Source of the DNA: Nocardia arthritidis NBRC 100137
Lineage (GTDB): Bacteria; Actinomycetota; Actinomycetes; Mycobacteriales; Mycobacteriaceae
DNA length: 64,000 nucleotides
Direction of reading: 5' to 3'
Assembly: GCF_001612765.1 (NCBI RefSeq)
Contig: NZ_BDBB01000022.1
Location: 1-64,000 of the forward strand
Part shown: one piece after another, positions 17,082 to 26,198 of the stretch
Numbering within the stretch: the stretch's first letter is position 1
Layout of the letters: each line of letters starts with the position of its first letter
Translations under genes and position numbers: made by a program
Notes under the pieces: model-generated
The model's database searches: none
Told to the model about the DNA's origin: nothing
Seen by the model: only the letters and a program-made list of their open reading frames with translations

Positions 17082-18527
17082 ATGTCCACGCAGCGGGGCT
17101 ATTTCACCGTAGACGAGGTACGCGCGGCGGAGGCCGAGCTGTTCACCCGGGTGCCGGACGGCGTGCCCATGCGGCGTGCGGCGCACGGCCTGGCCACGGT
17201 GGTGGCGGGTGAACTGCGGGAGCGTACCGGCGGTGTCGCGGGACGGGCGGTGACCCTGCTGGTCGGATCCGGCGACAACGGCGGCGACGCGCTCTGGGCC
17301 GGAGCGCGGTTGCGCCGCCGCGGTGTCGCCGTCACCGCGGTCCTGCTCAACCCGGAGCGGGCGCACGCCGAAGGGCTTGCGGCGCTGCGCGAAGCCGGTG
17401 GTCGAGTGGCCGACGACACCGGTGACCCGGACCTGGTGATCGACGGCATCGTCGGCATCTCCGGTCGCGGTCCGCTGCGGCCACGTGCCGCGGAAATCGT
17501 TGCGGCGCTGGAGGCTCCGATCGTCGCGGCCGACCTGCCCAGCGGCGTCGACCCGGATACCGGGGCGATCGACGGCCCCGCCATCCGCGCGGAGGTCACC
17601 GTCGCCTTCGGCGCCTACAAACCGGTGCACGCCCTCGCCGCGTCGCAGTGCGGCCGAATCGAATTGATCCCTATCGGCTTACGTCTTCCGGAAGCGGATC
17701 TCGTCGCACTGGAACCCGCCTCGATCGGCGCCGCGTGGCCGGTGCCAGGCCCGGCCGACGACAAGTACACACAGGGCGTGACCGGTGTATGTGCGGGCAG
17801 CGCGACGTATCCGGGCGCCGCTGTGCTGTGCGCGGGTGCTGCCGTCGCCGCGACGTCGGGCATGGTGCGGTATGCCGGAACCGCGGCGGCGGAGGTGTTG
17901 CATCACTTTCCCGAAGTGATCGCCACCCAGCAGTTCGCCACCACCGGTCGCGTCCAGTCCTGGGTCTTCGGCCCCGGCGCGGGCACCGACGACGACGCTG
18001 GGCAACGCCTTCGCGAGATCCTGGCCACCGACCTCCCGGTGGTGATCGACGCCGACGGGCTGAACCTCCTGGCCGCCGCGCCGGAACTGGTGCGCGATCG
18101 CGCGGCCCCGACCGTCCTGACCCCGCACGCGGGCGAGTTCGCTCGGCTCACCGGGCACGAGGTCGGCCCGGACCGACTGGGCGCGGTCCGCGGCCTCGCC
18201 GATTCCTGGCAGGTCACGGTGCTGTTGAAGGGCCGCGCCACGCTGGTCGCCGCCCCGGGCCGTCCCGTGCTGGTCAACGAAGCGGGCGGCTCGTGGGCGG
18301 CGACAGCGGGCGCGGGCGACGTGCTCTCGGGCATCATCGGGACGCTGCTGGCCGCGGGCCGGGACCCCGCCTGGTCGGCCGCCGCGGCCGCGCGCGTGCA
18401 CGCGTTGGCCGCGAACCTCGCCGCCCACGACCACGCGCCCGCGGGTACCCCTATCTCGGCGAGCGTCCTGGCCGCGCATGTCCGTCCCGCGATCGGCGTC
18501 CTGCGCGGCCTCGCCCACCCCCTGTGA
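17082..18527 (+). CDS. nnr: Bifunctional NAD(P)HX epimerase / ADP-dependent dehydratase
   Basis: Nnr repairs hydrated NADH and NADPH. The 481-residue protein joins the YjeF N-terminal epimerase domain (about 1-215, with GSGDNGGDALWAG and DGIVGISGRGPL) to the ribokinase-like dehydratase domain (about 220-481, with DADGLNLL, TPHAGEF and GAGDVLSG). The ATG follows GGAGGGAG. In mycobacteria nnr also lies in the glmS-alr interval. Confidence 0.93.
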   Translation: MSTQRGYFTVDEVRAAEAELFTRVPDGVPMRRAAHGLATVVAGELRERTGGVAGRAVTLLVGSGDNGGDALWAGARLRRRGVAVTAVLLNPERAHAEGLAALREAGGRVADDTGDPDLVIDGIVGISGRGPLRPRAAEIVAALEAPIVAADLPSGVDPDTGAIDGPAIRAEVTVAFGAYKPVHALAASQCGRIELIPIGLRLPEADLVALEPASIGAAWPVPGPADDKYTQGVTGVCAGSATYPGAAVLCAGAAVAATSGMVRYAGTAAAEVLHHFPEVIATQQFATTGRVQSWVFGPGAGTDDDAGQRLREILATDLPVVIDADGLNLLAAAPELVRDRAAPTVLTPHAGEFARLTGHEVGPDRLGAVRGLADSWQVTVLLKGRATLVAAPGRPVLVNEAGGSWAATAGAGDVLSGIIGTLLAAGRDPAWSAAAAARVHALAANLAAHDHAPAGTPISASVLAAHVRPAIGVLRGLAHPL

Positions 18528-18909
18528 GCTGACGCGCAGGCCCCGACTACGCGGTTGCGCCGACGCTGGGGTCCGGTATCTCCTCGGCTGGAGGATCCCC
18601 ACGTCCGAGGCGAGCCCGCCCATGGATCGCTGCTTATCACGTGTTGCATCCACCGAGCGGGTCGTCCGCGTTCGGTGTCGTTCATGGCGACGACCACAGG
18701 GGACGACCGGCGCGTCAACCGGGTGGAGCCGGAACCGAGCGCGCCCATAGACTCGACCGGAACCAACGCAACGACTGATCTCGAGAGCACATGGGTAACT
18801 CGCCGGGTACGCCCAGAACCCAGGTGGCACCGGACGCGGGACCTGAACGCGAATCCTGTACCACCCGACTGGTACGGCCTGAATCCCCGGAGAGGCGGAA
18901 CGGACTGCC
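18528..18909 (+). other. Intergenic region, nnr to alr
   Basis: No convincing gene is seen in these 382 bases. An open frame from the ATG at 18685 runs on into alr in the wrong frame and looks like a GC-rich shadow. The last part presumably holds the alr operon promoter and leader; GGAGAGGCGG lies just before the alr GTG. Confidence 0.5.
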
Positions 18910-20025
18910 GTGAATGCGCAAGTGGAAACGGTCATCGACCTGGACGCCATCGCCCACAACGTGCGAATCCTGCGCGATCACGCGGGCGACGCGGCGGTGA
19001 TGGCGGTGGTGAAGGCCGACGGCTACAACCACGGCGCGGTCGAGGTGGCCCGGGCCGCGCTGGCCGCGGGGGCGGCGGAACTGGGTGTGACGACGGTGGC
19101 CGAGGCCGTGCAGTTGCGTGCGGCCGGTATCACCGCGCCCATCCTGTGCTGGCTGCACAGCACGGACACCGACTTCGCGGCCGCGGTGGCCGCCGACGTC
19201 GAGATCGGAGTGTCCTCGCAGGCCCATCTGCGGGCGGTCGAGGCCGCCGTGCGCGGCACCGGCCGTCCGGCGACGGTGACGCTGAAGGTGGACACCGGCC
19301 TGAACCGCAACGGTGTGTTGCCGGCCGAATACCCGCAAGTCCTGACCGCGCTGCGCGCGCTGGTCGACGAGCAGGCGGTGCGCTTGCGCGCGATCTTCTC
19401 CCATCTCGCGCACGCCGACGAACCCGGGCATCCCAACAACGACGTGCAACGCGGCCGGTTCCTGGACGCGATCGCCACCGCCAAGGAGCACGGCCTGGAG
19501 CCGGAGTTGGTGCACATCGCCAACTCCGCCGCCACCCTCACCCGCCCGGATCTGGCCTTCGACCTGGTCCGGCCCGGTATCGCCATGTATGGCCTGTCCC
19601 CGATTCCGGACGACGATTTCGGCCTGCGGCCCGCGATGACGTTCCAGGCCCGGGTCGTCCTGGTCAAGCGGGTGGCCGCGGGCGAAGGCGTCTCCTACGG
19701 GCATCAATGGATCGCGCCGCACGACACCACCGTCGCGCTGATTCCCGCCGGTTACGCCGACGGCGTGTTCCGCCCGTTGAGCGGACGATTCGACGTCTGG
19801 CTGGGCGGGGCACTGCGCAGGAACGTGGGGCGGGTGTGCATGGACCAGTTCGTCGTCGACCTCGGTGACAACGCGGCGGGTGTCCAGGAAGGCGATACCG
19901 CGATCCTCTTCGGTGCGCACCCGCATGCCCAGGACTGGGCGGACCTGCTCGGCACCATCCACTACGAAGTGGTGTGCTCGCCGCGCGGCCGGGTCACCCG
20001 CCGCTACACGGGTGGCGTGCGGTGA
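18910..20025 (+). CDS. alr: Alanine racemase
   Basis: Alr interconverts L- and D-alanine for peptidoglycan using PLP. The 371-residue protein has the PLP lysine in AVVKADGYNHG (about residue 35) and the catalytic tyrosine in GVSYGHQW (about residue 263). HIANSAA and GLSP are also family landmarks. It starts with GTG after GGAGAGGCGG. Its stop overlaps the next gene (GTGA), so it leads an operon with a hydrolase, tsaE, tsaB, rimI and tsaD. Confidence 0.97.
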   Translation: MNAQVETVIDLDAIAHNVRILRDHAGDAAVMAVVKADGYNHGAVEVARAALAAGAAELGVTTVAEAVQLRAAGITAPILCWLHSTDTDFAAAVAADVEIGVSSQAHLRAVEAAVRGTGRPATVTLKVDTGLNRNGVLPAEYPQVLTALRALVDEQAVRLRAIFSHLAHADEPGHPNNDVQRGRFLDAIATAKEHGLEPELVHIANSAATLTRPDLAFDLVRPGIAMYGLSPIPDDDFGLRPAMTFQARVVLVKRVAAGEGVSYGHQWIAPHDTTVALIPAGYADGVFRPLSGRFDVWLGGALRRNVGRVCMDQFVVDLGDNAAGVQEGDTAILFGAHPHAQDWADLLGTIHYEVVCSPRGRVTRRYTGGVR

Positions 20026-21101
20026 GCCGCTTCCGGGTGACCCCGCTGCACGGCGGGCTGGCCACGGTGGGTGTCGTCGGTGCGCTGGCCGGCGCCCATG
20101 CCCTTCGGCGCGCCGGTGCGCGGGTGCTGTGGCCCGCCCGGGGCGACGACTGCCGCGACGAGAATTTCGGGCTGATCGATGCCGACCGCGCCGCAACGGT
20201 GCTCGCCGACGACGGTGTGCCCCTGGCCACGCGCACCTGCGGCCCCGACGACGCGCCGGTGACGGTGATCTTCGTGCACGGCTTCTGCAACAGCATGGCG
20301 TCTTTCCACTTTCAGCGGCGTGACCTGGAAAAGCGATGGGGCGCACGGATTCGCATGGTGCTGTTCGATCTGCGCGGGCACGGTCGTTCCGGCGTGCCGA
20401 GCGCCGCGAGCTGTACCGTCGCCCAGCTCGGCCGCGATCTCGCCGCCGTGCTGCGCGCCACCGCTGTGGCCGGTCCGGTGGTGCTGGTCGGCCATTCGCT
20501 GGGCGGGATGGCGATCCTGGCCGCGGCGGCGCGATTCCCGGACCTGTTCGCGGCCAGAGTGATCGGGATCGCACTCCTGTCGACCACTGCCGCCGGTGTG
20601 ACCGCGGCGGGTCTCGGGCAGCTGTTGCGCAATCCCGCGATCGACGGCTTCCGGCTGGCCGTGCACACCGCGCCCGCCCTGGTGCAGGCGGGCCGCGTCA
20701 CCACGAGGCACGTGATCACGCCGATTCTGCACGTCAGCTCGTTCCACGGCCCGGTGAGCCCCACGCTGTCGCGCTTCACGACGCTGATGATCGACCAGAC
20801 GCCGATGGAGACCATCGTGAAGTTCCTCCAGGCGATCGAGCTGCACGACGAGTCGGCGGCGTTACCCGCGCTGGCGGGCACGCCGGCCCTGGTGCTCGGC
20901 GGCGGGCGTGACCTGATCATCCCGTTCCGCAATTCGCGGGCGCTGGCCGCCGCGCTGCCCGGCAGCGAGCTCATCCGGCTGGAAGGCGCGGCGCACATGC
21001 CGCATCTGCAGTACCCGGACATCGTCAACGCCGCGCTGGATCGATTGCTCGTGCGTGCGGGCGCGATCGACCCGTCGGCCTCGGAGGTGGCCGGTGGCTG
21101 A
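20022..21101 (+). CDS. Alpha/beta hydrolase
   Basis: The 359-residue protein has a hydrophobic N-terminal stretch (LATVGVVGALAGAHAL), the oxyanion motif VHGFCNSMASF, the nucleophile elbow GHSLGG, the acid-loop candidate GGGRDLIIPF and the histidine in AHMPHLQYP, so the catalytic set looks complete. The chosen GTG at 20022 overlaps the alr stop; the longer frame upstream lies inside alr. It sits between alr and tsaE in the same operon. Substrate is unknown. Confidence 0.85.
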   Translation: MSRFRVTPLHGGLATVGVVGALAGAHALRRAGARVLWPARGDDCRDENFGLIDADRAATVLADDGVPLATRTCGPDDAPVTVIFVHGFCNSMASFHFQRRDLEKRWGARIRMVLFDLRGHGRSGVPSAASCTVAQLGRDLAAVLRATAVAGPVVLVGHSLGGMAILAAAARFPDLFAARVIGIALLSTTAAGVTAAGLGQLLRNPAIDGFRLAVHTAPALVQAGRVTTRHVITPILHVSSFHGPVSPTLSRFTTLMIDQTPMETIVKFLQAIELHDESAALPALAGTPALVLGGGRDLIIPFRNSRALAAALPGSELIRLEGAAHMPHLQYPDIVNAALDRLLVRAGAIDPSASEVAGG

Positions 21102-21546
21102 ACCACGGCGACGAATCCTGCCCACCGTCGCCGACACCGAGGCGCTCGGCCGGGAACTGGCCACGGATCTGCGCGCCGGTGATCTGGTGGTGCTCGACGG
21201 TCCTTTGGGCGCGGGCAAGACCGCGCTCACCCGTGGCATCGCGGCGGGGCTCGGCGTGCGGGGCCGGGTCAGCTCGCCGACGTTCATCATCGCCCGCCAG
21301 CACCGCGCCGGGCAGCGCGAGGACGGACCGCCGGTGCCCCTGGTGCATGTGGACGCCTACCGGCTCGGCGGCGACCTGGACGAGCTGGACGCCCTGGACC
21401 TGGACACCGATCTTCATCAGGCGGTGGTCGTGGTGGAGTGGGGCCGCGGCGTGGTGGAGCATCTCGCGGAGCGGCACCTGCGCGTGCTGCTGTCGCGCGA
21501 GCCGGATTCGGATGTGCGCACCGCCATCTGGGAATGGGTGGGTTAG
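21094..21546 (+). CDS. tsaE: tRNA t6A biosynthesis ATPase TsaE
   Basis: TsaE is the ATPase of the TsaB-TsaD-TsaE complex that forms N6-threonylcarbamoyladenosine at tRNA position 37. The 150-residue protein has Walker A GPLGAGKT, SSPTFIIAR and HVDAYRLGG. The GTG at 21094 overlaps the upstream stop by 8 nt and has TCGGAGG before it. Confidence 0.95.
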   Translation: MAEPRRRILPTVADTEALGRELATDLRAGDLVVLDGPLGAGKTALTRGIAAGLGVRGRVSSPTFIIARQHRAGQREDGPPVPLVHVDAYRLGGDLDELDALDLDTDLHQAVVVVEWGRGVVEHLAERHLRVLLSREPDSDVRTAIWEWVG

Positions 21547-21601
21547 CTCTCAGGTAGCTCTGCGTCGGTGCCGCCTACCACCCGGTATCGTTGGCCCAAT
21601 C

Positions 21602-22318
21602 ATGCTTGTACTAGCCGTCGACACCGCGACACCCGCCGTCACAGCGGGACTGGTGGACCTGGAGCAGGGCGCCGACGCGGCGGACCCCGTCCGGGCACGC
21701 ACCATCGCCTACCGGGTGCGGGTCGACCCCCGCGCCCATGCCGAGGTGCTCACCCCGCAGATCCTCGAATGCCTCACCGAGGCAGGTCGTTCCAGGACCG
21801 ACATCGACGCGATCGTCGTCGGCGTCGGTCCGGGTCCGTTCACCGGCCTGCGCGTCGGCATGGCCACCGCGGCCGCGTTCGGTGACGCGCTCGGCATCCC
21901 GGTGTACGGCGTGTGCAGCCTCGACGCGATCGCCGCCGACGCGGCCGTCGACCCCGCCGTGCCACCCCCGGTCGAACTCCCGCCCGAGGCCGAGCTGCTC
22001 GTGGTGACCGACGCGCGGCGGCGCGAGGTGTACTGGGCGCGGTATCGGGAGGGCGTGCGCGTGGCCGGACCCGAGGTGTGCAAGCCCTCGGAATTGGACG
22101 AGGGTCAAGCCACGGCGGTCGCCGGATCCGCCTCGCACGTCGACTTCTTCGATCTTCCTGTGCTCCCCGCCGAAACACCCTCGCCCGCCGGATTGGTGCG
22201 CGTGGCCGCCACCGAGCTGCTGTCGCGCAGCGTGCCGGAGCCGCTGGTTCCGCTGTACCTGCGCAGGCCGGACGCGGTCGAGAACGCCTACCGCCGACTC
22301 GACCGGACAGGAGCGTGA
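21602..22318 (+). CDS. tsaB: tRNA t6A biosynthesis protein TsaB
   Basis: TsaB is the inactive TsaD paralogue that forms the structural core of the t6A complex. The 238-residue protein starts MLVLAVDTATPA and has GVGPGPFTGLRVGMATA, the ASKHA-fold signature. The ATG at 21602 matches the family start; the longer upstream frame overlaps tsaE. A 55-nt gap separates it from tsaE, and its stop overlaps an alternative rimI GTG start. Confidence 0.95.
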   Translation: MLVLAVDTATPAVTAGLVDLEQGADAADPVRARTIAYRVRVDPRAHAEVLTPQILECLTEAGRSRTDIDAIVVGVGPGPFTGLRVGMATAAAFGDALGIPVYGVCSLDAIAADAAVDPAVPPPVELPPEAELLVVTDARRREVYWARYREGVRVAGPEVCKPSELDEGQATAVAGSASHVDFFDLPVLPAETPSPAGLVRVAATELLSRSVPEPLVPLYLRRPDAVENAYRRLDRTGA

Positions 22319-22323
22319 GGCTG

Positions 22324-22827
22324 ATGGCGTTCCGGATCGAGCCGATGGTGGCCGCCGACATCGCACGCTGCGTCGAACTGGAGCAGTTGCTGTTCCCGGA
22401 GGACGACCCGTGGGCCGCCGTGGCGTTCCAGTCCGAGCTGGCCGGCAGGCACAACCGCTACATCACCGCGCGCGACGAGGACGGGCGAACGGTGGGCTAC
22501 GCGGGTATCGCCCTGCTGGGTGACGCCGAACACCCCGAGGCCGAGGTGCACACCATCGGTGTCGACCCCCGCTGCCATCGCGCGGGCGTCGGCACCCTCC
22601 TGCTGGAGGCGCTGCTCGCCGAGGCGGGCAGGCGTGGCGGACCGGTGTTCCTGGAGGTCCGTACCGACAACGCCCCCGCGATCGCGCTGTACGCCAAGCA
22701 CGGCTTCCACATCATCGGATTGCGCAAGAACTACTACCACCCCAGTGGCGCGGACGCGTACACGATGCGCCGGCCCGCGTTGACCAGCGAGGATCGGTGG
22801 CGGACACCGGACGAGGTGCTGTCGTGA
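22324..22827 (+). CDS. rimI: Ribosomal protein S18 alanine N-acetyltransferase RimI
   Basis: The 167-residue protein is a GNAT acetyltransferase with the acetyl-CoA loop RCHRAGVGTLLLEALL and the C-terminal LYAKHGFHIIGLRKNYY typical of RimI. It acetylates the N-terminus of S18, possibly other substrates. The ATG at 22324 is about 10 nt after AGGAG; a GTG at 22315 overlapping the tsaB stop is also possible. It lies between tsaB and tsaD as in mycobacteria. Confidence 0.92.
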   Translation: MAFRIEPMVAADIARCVELEQLLFPEDDPWAAVAFQSELAGRHNRYITARDEDGRTVGYAGIALLGDAEHPEAEVHTIGVDPRCHRAGVGTLLLEALLAEAGRRGGPVFLEVRTDNAPAIALYAKHGFHIIGLRKNYYHPSGADAYTMRRPALTSEDRWRTPDEVLS

Positions 22828-23867
22828 TCATCATGGGCATCGAAAGTTCCTGCGACGAAACCGGCGTCGGCATCGTCCGCAGGAACCCCGACGGCACCTG
22901 CGAACTGCTCGCCGACGAGGTCGCCTCCAGCGTCGACCAGCACGCGCGCTTCGGCGGCGTCGTCCCGGAGATCGCCTCGCGCGCACATCTCGAGGCCATC
23001 GTGCCCGCCATGCGCCGCGCGCTGTCGGCGGCGGGTATCGCGAAACCGGACGCGCTGGCGGTGACCATCGGCCCGGGCTTGGCCGGTGCGCTGCTGGTCG
23101 GCGTGGCCGCCGCGAAAGCGTATGCGGCGGCGTGGGATGTGCCCTTCTACGCGCTGAATCATCTCGGCGGGCACGTCGCGGTGGACACCCTGGAACACGG
23201 GCCGATGCCGCCGTGCGTCGCGCTGCTGGTGTCGGGCGGCCACACCCACCTGCTGCACGTCACGGATCTGTCCGAGCCGATCGTGGAGCTGGGCAGCACC
23301 GTCGACGACGCGGCGGGCGAGGCGTTCGACAAGGTGGCGCGCCTGCTCGGGCTGGGTTTCCCCGGCGGTCCGGCGCTGGACGCCGCCGCGGCGGCCGGTG
23401 ATCCGCGCGCCATCGCGTTTCCCCGTGGCATGACCGGGCCGCGCGACCCGCGCTACGACTTCTCCTTCTCGGGCCTCAAGACCGCGGTGGCCAGGTACGT
23501 GGAGGCGGCGCAGCGCGACGGTGTGGCCGCGGACGATCTGCCGATCCCCGACATCGCGGCGTCGTTCCAAGAGTCGGTCGCGGATGTGCTCACCATGAAA
23601 GCGATTCGGGCGGCTCAGGATGTCGGCGTCGGCACGCTGGTGCTCGGCGGCGGAGCCACGGCCAACTCGCGGATCCGTTCGATGGCCGAAGAGCGCTGTA
23701 CTGCGGCAGGTTTGACGCTGCGGGTGCCCAAACCCCGGCTGTGCACGGACAACGGCGTGATGATCGCCGCGCTGGGCGCGCATGTCATCGCGGGTGGCGC
23801 GGCCCCTTCGCCGCTGACGGTCGCCACCGACCCCGGTCTGCCGGTGTCGGTCAGTATGGTTCGCTGA
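22824..23867 (+). CDS. tsaD: tRNA t6A transferase TsaD
   Basis: TsaD transfers threonylcarbamoyl to A37 of ANN-decoding tRNAs. The 347-residue protein begins IIMGIESSCDETGVGIV, and has the metal histidines in NHLGGHVAV, the nucleotide loop VSGGHTHLL and LGGGATANSRIR. The GTG at 22824 overlaps the rimI stop. It is the last gene of the alr-tsaD run. Confidence 0.97.
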   Translation: MIIMGIESSCDETGVGIVRRNPDGTCELLADEVASSVDQHARFGGVVPEIASRAHLEAIVPAMRRALSAAGIAKPDALAVTIGPGLAGALLVGVAAAKAYAAAWDVPFYALNHLGGHVAVDTLEHGPMPPCVALLVSGGHTHLLHVTDLSEPIVELGSTVDDAAGEAFDKVARLLGLGFPGGPALDAAAAAGDPRAIAFPRGMTGPRDPRYDFSFSGLKTAVARYVEAAQRDGVAADDLPIPDIAASFQESVADVLTMKAIRAAQDVGVGTLVLGGGATANSRIRSMAEERCTAAGLTLRVPKPRLCTDNGVMIAALGAHVIAGGAAPSPLTVATDPGLPVSVSMVR

Positions 23868-23871
23868 ACTG

Positions 23872-24081
23872 CTAGTACTCGGTGGCAGGCCGGGCTGTGA
23901 CCGATCGGAGTCGGCTGCGATCGCCGGGATCGGCGGTCGGCGATCGGCGATCGGCGATCGGCACACGGATGCCGCCCACGGAGACGTCGACGGGCTCGGG
24001 GGACAGCGCCTCGGTGACGCCGGTTGGCAGACGACCGGAGACGAGCGCCCCGGCCTGGGCCCGGCACTCGGCCACATCCAC
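23872..24081 (-). CDS. Possible small ORF of unknown function
   Basis: A 69-codon frame with a GTG start and high third-position GC runs tail-to-tail with tsaD, ending 4 nt from its stop. The N-terminal two thirds (DVAECRAQAGALVSGRLP, then PVDVSVGGIRVPIAD) reads like real protein, but the last third is generated by a 7-bp tandem repeat. No Shine-Dalgarno is seen and the frame is open back to a TAA about 60 nt upstream of the GTG. It could be a small gene after the Hsp70-like gene, a remnant or chance. Confidence 0.3.
   Translation of the reverse strand: MDVAECRAQAGALVSGRLPTGVTEALSPEPVDVSVGGIRVPIADRRSPTADPGDRSRLRSVTARPATEY
23941..23961. repeat. 7-bp tandem repeat, three CGATCGG units
   Basis: CGATCGG is repeated three times exactly, with two degenerate units before it (from about 23929). 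Because 7 is not a multiple of 3, any copy change would shift a reading frame through it. Confidence 0.8.
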
Positions 24082-24092
24082 CTGCGCGGAGA

Positions 24093-25613
24093 TCAGTTCG
24101 GCGCGAGGAGCCCCGGGTTCGACGCGGACCCCGAATTACCCCGGGGCGGCAACGGCAGGCCCGACCGCGCGGGCGTCTGCGTCGGACTCGTGTCGGGCGC
24201 CGTGACGCTGGGCACCGTGGGCCCGAGGGTCCGGCTCGACTGCGGCGAACTGCCCGGTGCGGCATTCGGATTGCCGAACAGCGGACCGAGCAGTTCGGGG
24301 AAGGGGATCGGCGGAAGGTTCGGATCCGGGCGCAGTGTGGGCTGCGTGGGCGGAATCACCTGCGTGGTCGTCGAACCGCCGGTGCTGCTCTGCGGCCTGT
24401 GCTCCGTGGTCGTCGGCGCGACGCCGGTGCTGTCCGGCATGCGGTCGTGCGTACCGGCCGCCGCGGTCGGGAGCGGTGCGGATGTCGGGTTCGGCAGCTG
24501 GGAAGCGCTGCTCGTGGTCCCCGCTGGAGAGACCTCGTCGTCCGCGGTGGGGGAGAACGACTTGACCCCGTACCCGACGATCAGCCCGACGACCACGATC
24601 GCACCGGCCAGGGTGCCGAACACCTTCGTGACCGTGCCCGCGGGCGCGTCCCCGCCGAGCGCGCCGACCGGGAACACCGAGGGCTGCACCGAATCGGCGA
24701 CCAGGGCGGCGCCTTTCGCGGTCACCGCCTCCGGGTCCGGCACGGTGAACACCGGGACGTCCAGCGCGGCGGTGAGGGTGTCGAGCACGGCGGGGATGTT
24801 GGCGCCGCCGCCGATGACCGCGACCGCCTGCGGTTGCCGAGGCGCCCGGGCGAACGCCGTGGTGACGAATCGGGCGAGGTCGCGCAGCAGGTCGGCGATC
24901 AACTCTTCGAAGTCGGCCCTGGTCAGCTTCAGCGGACGCCCGGCGACGTGGTCGATGGTGACCGCGGGCGCGATGGACAGGTGCTCCTTCGCCGCGCGGC
25001 CTCGGTTGGTGAGCATGCCGCGGTTGGGGCGGGTACCGCGCCTGGCGAAGTGCATGTCCACCAGATGCTGATAGATCAGGTCATCGATCGCCTTGCCGCT
25101 GACCGTCGCGGTGCGATCGGAACGGAGCAGGGTGCCCTCGGCACGGTCGGCGACGGTGACGCTGAGCCCCGAGGCGCCGAGATCGATGATGGCGACCGTG
25201 TCGTAACGGTCCAGCAGGCCGGTGTGCCGCAGGTACGTCAGCGCGGCGGTGCCCTCCGGGATCAGCCGCAGCTCACGCTGTTTGCCGGTGGCCGACCGGA
25301 TGATCTGCGCCTGCTCCTTGGTGCGGTAGGCGACCGCGACGCTGGTGGGCGGGTGACCGGTCATCGGCTCGAAATCGCGTGGGCCACCCGCGAACCGGCC
25401 GACCGGACGGATGATCTCGCGCGGCGGCTGCGTGGTCGGCAACTGGGTGGTCATCAGCTCGATCGAGGACGCCACCAGGTCGCCGAGATCGGAATGGGCC
25501 GCGTCGGCGGAGACGACGCGGTAATCGAAGCTCTGCATGCCGTTCGGCGCGGTGGAGACCAACGCCGAGCACACGACCTCGGCCCCGGCCGAGATGCCGA
25601 GGGATGTTCGCAT
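24093..25613 (-). CDS. Membrane-anchored Hsp70-like (actin-fold ATPase) protein
   Basis: The 506-residue protein has an Hsp70-like nucleotide-binding domain (about 1-320) with IIDLGASGLSVTV, an RAAKEHLS helix and AVIGGGANIPAVLDTL. There is no Hsp70 substrate-binding domain; one membrane helix (VFGTLAGAIVVVGLIVGYGV, about 330-350) is followed by a 150-residue Pro/Ser/Thr-rich outer tail. Such proteins occur in Nocardia and mycobacteria without a settled role. The ATG at 25613 has GGGAGG 5 nt upstream and is preferred over a GTG two codons earlier. It is divergent from groES. Confidence 0.85.
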   Translation of the reverse strand: MRTSLGISAGAEVVCSALVSTAPNGMQSFDYRVVSADAAHSDLGDLVASSIELMTTQLPTTQPPREIIRPVGRFAGGPRDFEPMTGHPPTSVAVAYRTKEQAQIIRSATGKQRELRLIPEGTAALTYLRHTGLLDRYDTVAIIDLGASGLSVTVADRAEGTLLRSDRTATVSGKAIDDLIYQHLVDMHFARRGTRPNRGMLTNRGRAAKEHLSIAPAVTIDHVAGRPLKLTRADFEELIADLLRDLARFVTTAFARAPRQPQAVAVIGGGANIPAVLDTLTAALDVPVFTVPDPEAVTAKGAALVADSVQPSVFPVGALGGDAPAGTVTKVFGTLAGAIVVVGLIVGYGVKSFSPTADDEVSPAGTTSSASQLPNPTSAPLPTAAAGTHDRMPDSTGVAPTTTEHRPQSSTGGSTTTQVIPPTQPTLRPDPNLPPIPFPELLGPLFGNPNAAPGSSPQSSRTLGPTVPSVTAPDTSPTQTPARSGLPLPPRGNSGSASNPGLLAPN

Positions 25614-26198
25614 GTTCACCTCCCTTCGAGCGGATGGTCATGGTGTCGCCGACCATCTCGAATGGACTGCCGGACCGCCGTATGGATGACGCGCGACCCG
25701 GACCGGGAAACGAACCGGCCCCTCGTCCGGGTGGGTCGCGGGGACCGGCCATGGATCACGTGTGTCTTGCTCTCTGGTGAAGCTGGTGGTGCAACGATCG
25801 TGCTGCGGCGCTGTGAGTCTCGGCGACGCTGTGGTACCCCTGTGCCGCCGTGCCGCCGCCTGCTCGGCGACGAACCCGGCGGTTGGACCGCAGCCGTCGT
25901 CAATAGTGTCACAATCCGTTATCCGAACGTTACTGTTTCCCTGAACTTATCGCCAAGCCCGGTGCGTCATGGGCGCGCCGCGCAAAGTTGGCACCGCCCA
26001 CCCTTGAGCGCTGGCACTCTCATGTATAGAGTGCTAGTCGGCACTGTGTGTAGTGCTTGTGCCAGCAGCTTGACCACTGGGCAGGGGTCCCGGCACCCGC
26101 GACGACGGGGCTATGCGCAGGGTCAGCATCGTGACCAACCGACGAGTCCGGGACAACGGTTCCGGACGACCGAATCCCCTGAAAGTGGAGGGCTCAAC
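25614..26198 (+). other. Divergent regulatory region, Hsp70-like gene to groES
   Basis: No gene is seen in these 585 bases. The part from about 25910 to 26060 is AT-richer than the rest and holds the CIRCE operator and presumably the groES promoter. A second, weaker dyad GGCACT-N6-AGTGCT lies at 26040-26057, next to CIRCE. The leader from CIRCE to the groES GTG is about 160 nt. Confidence 0.6.
26011..26037. promoter_or_regulatory. CIRCE operator (HrcA site) upstream of groES
   Basis: CTGGCACTC and GAGTGCTAG flank a 9-nt spacer, matching the CIRCE consensus TTAGCACTC-N9-GAGTGCTAA at 16 of 18 arm positions. This predicts HrcA repression of groESL and heat induction. Confidence 0.93.
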
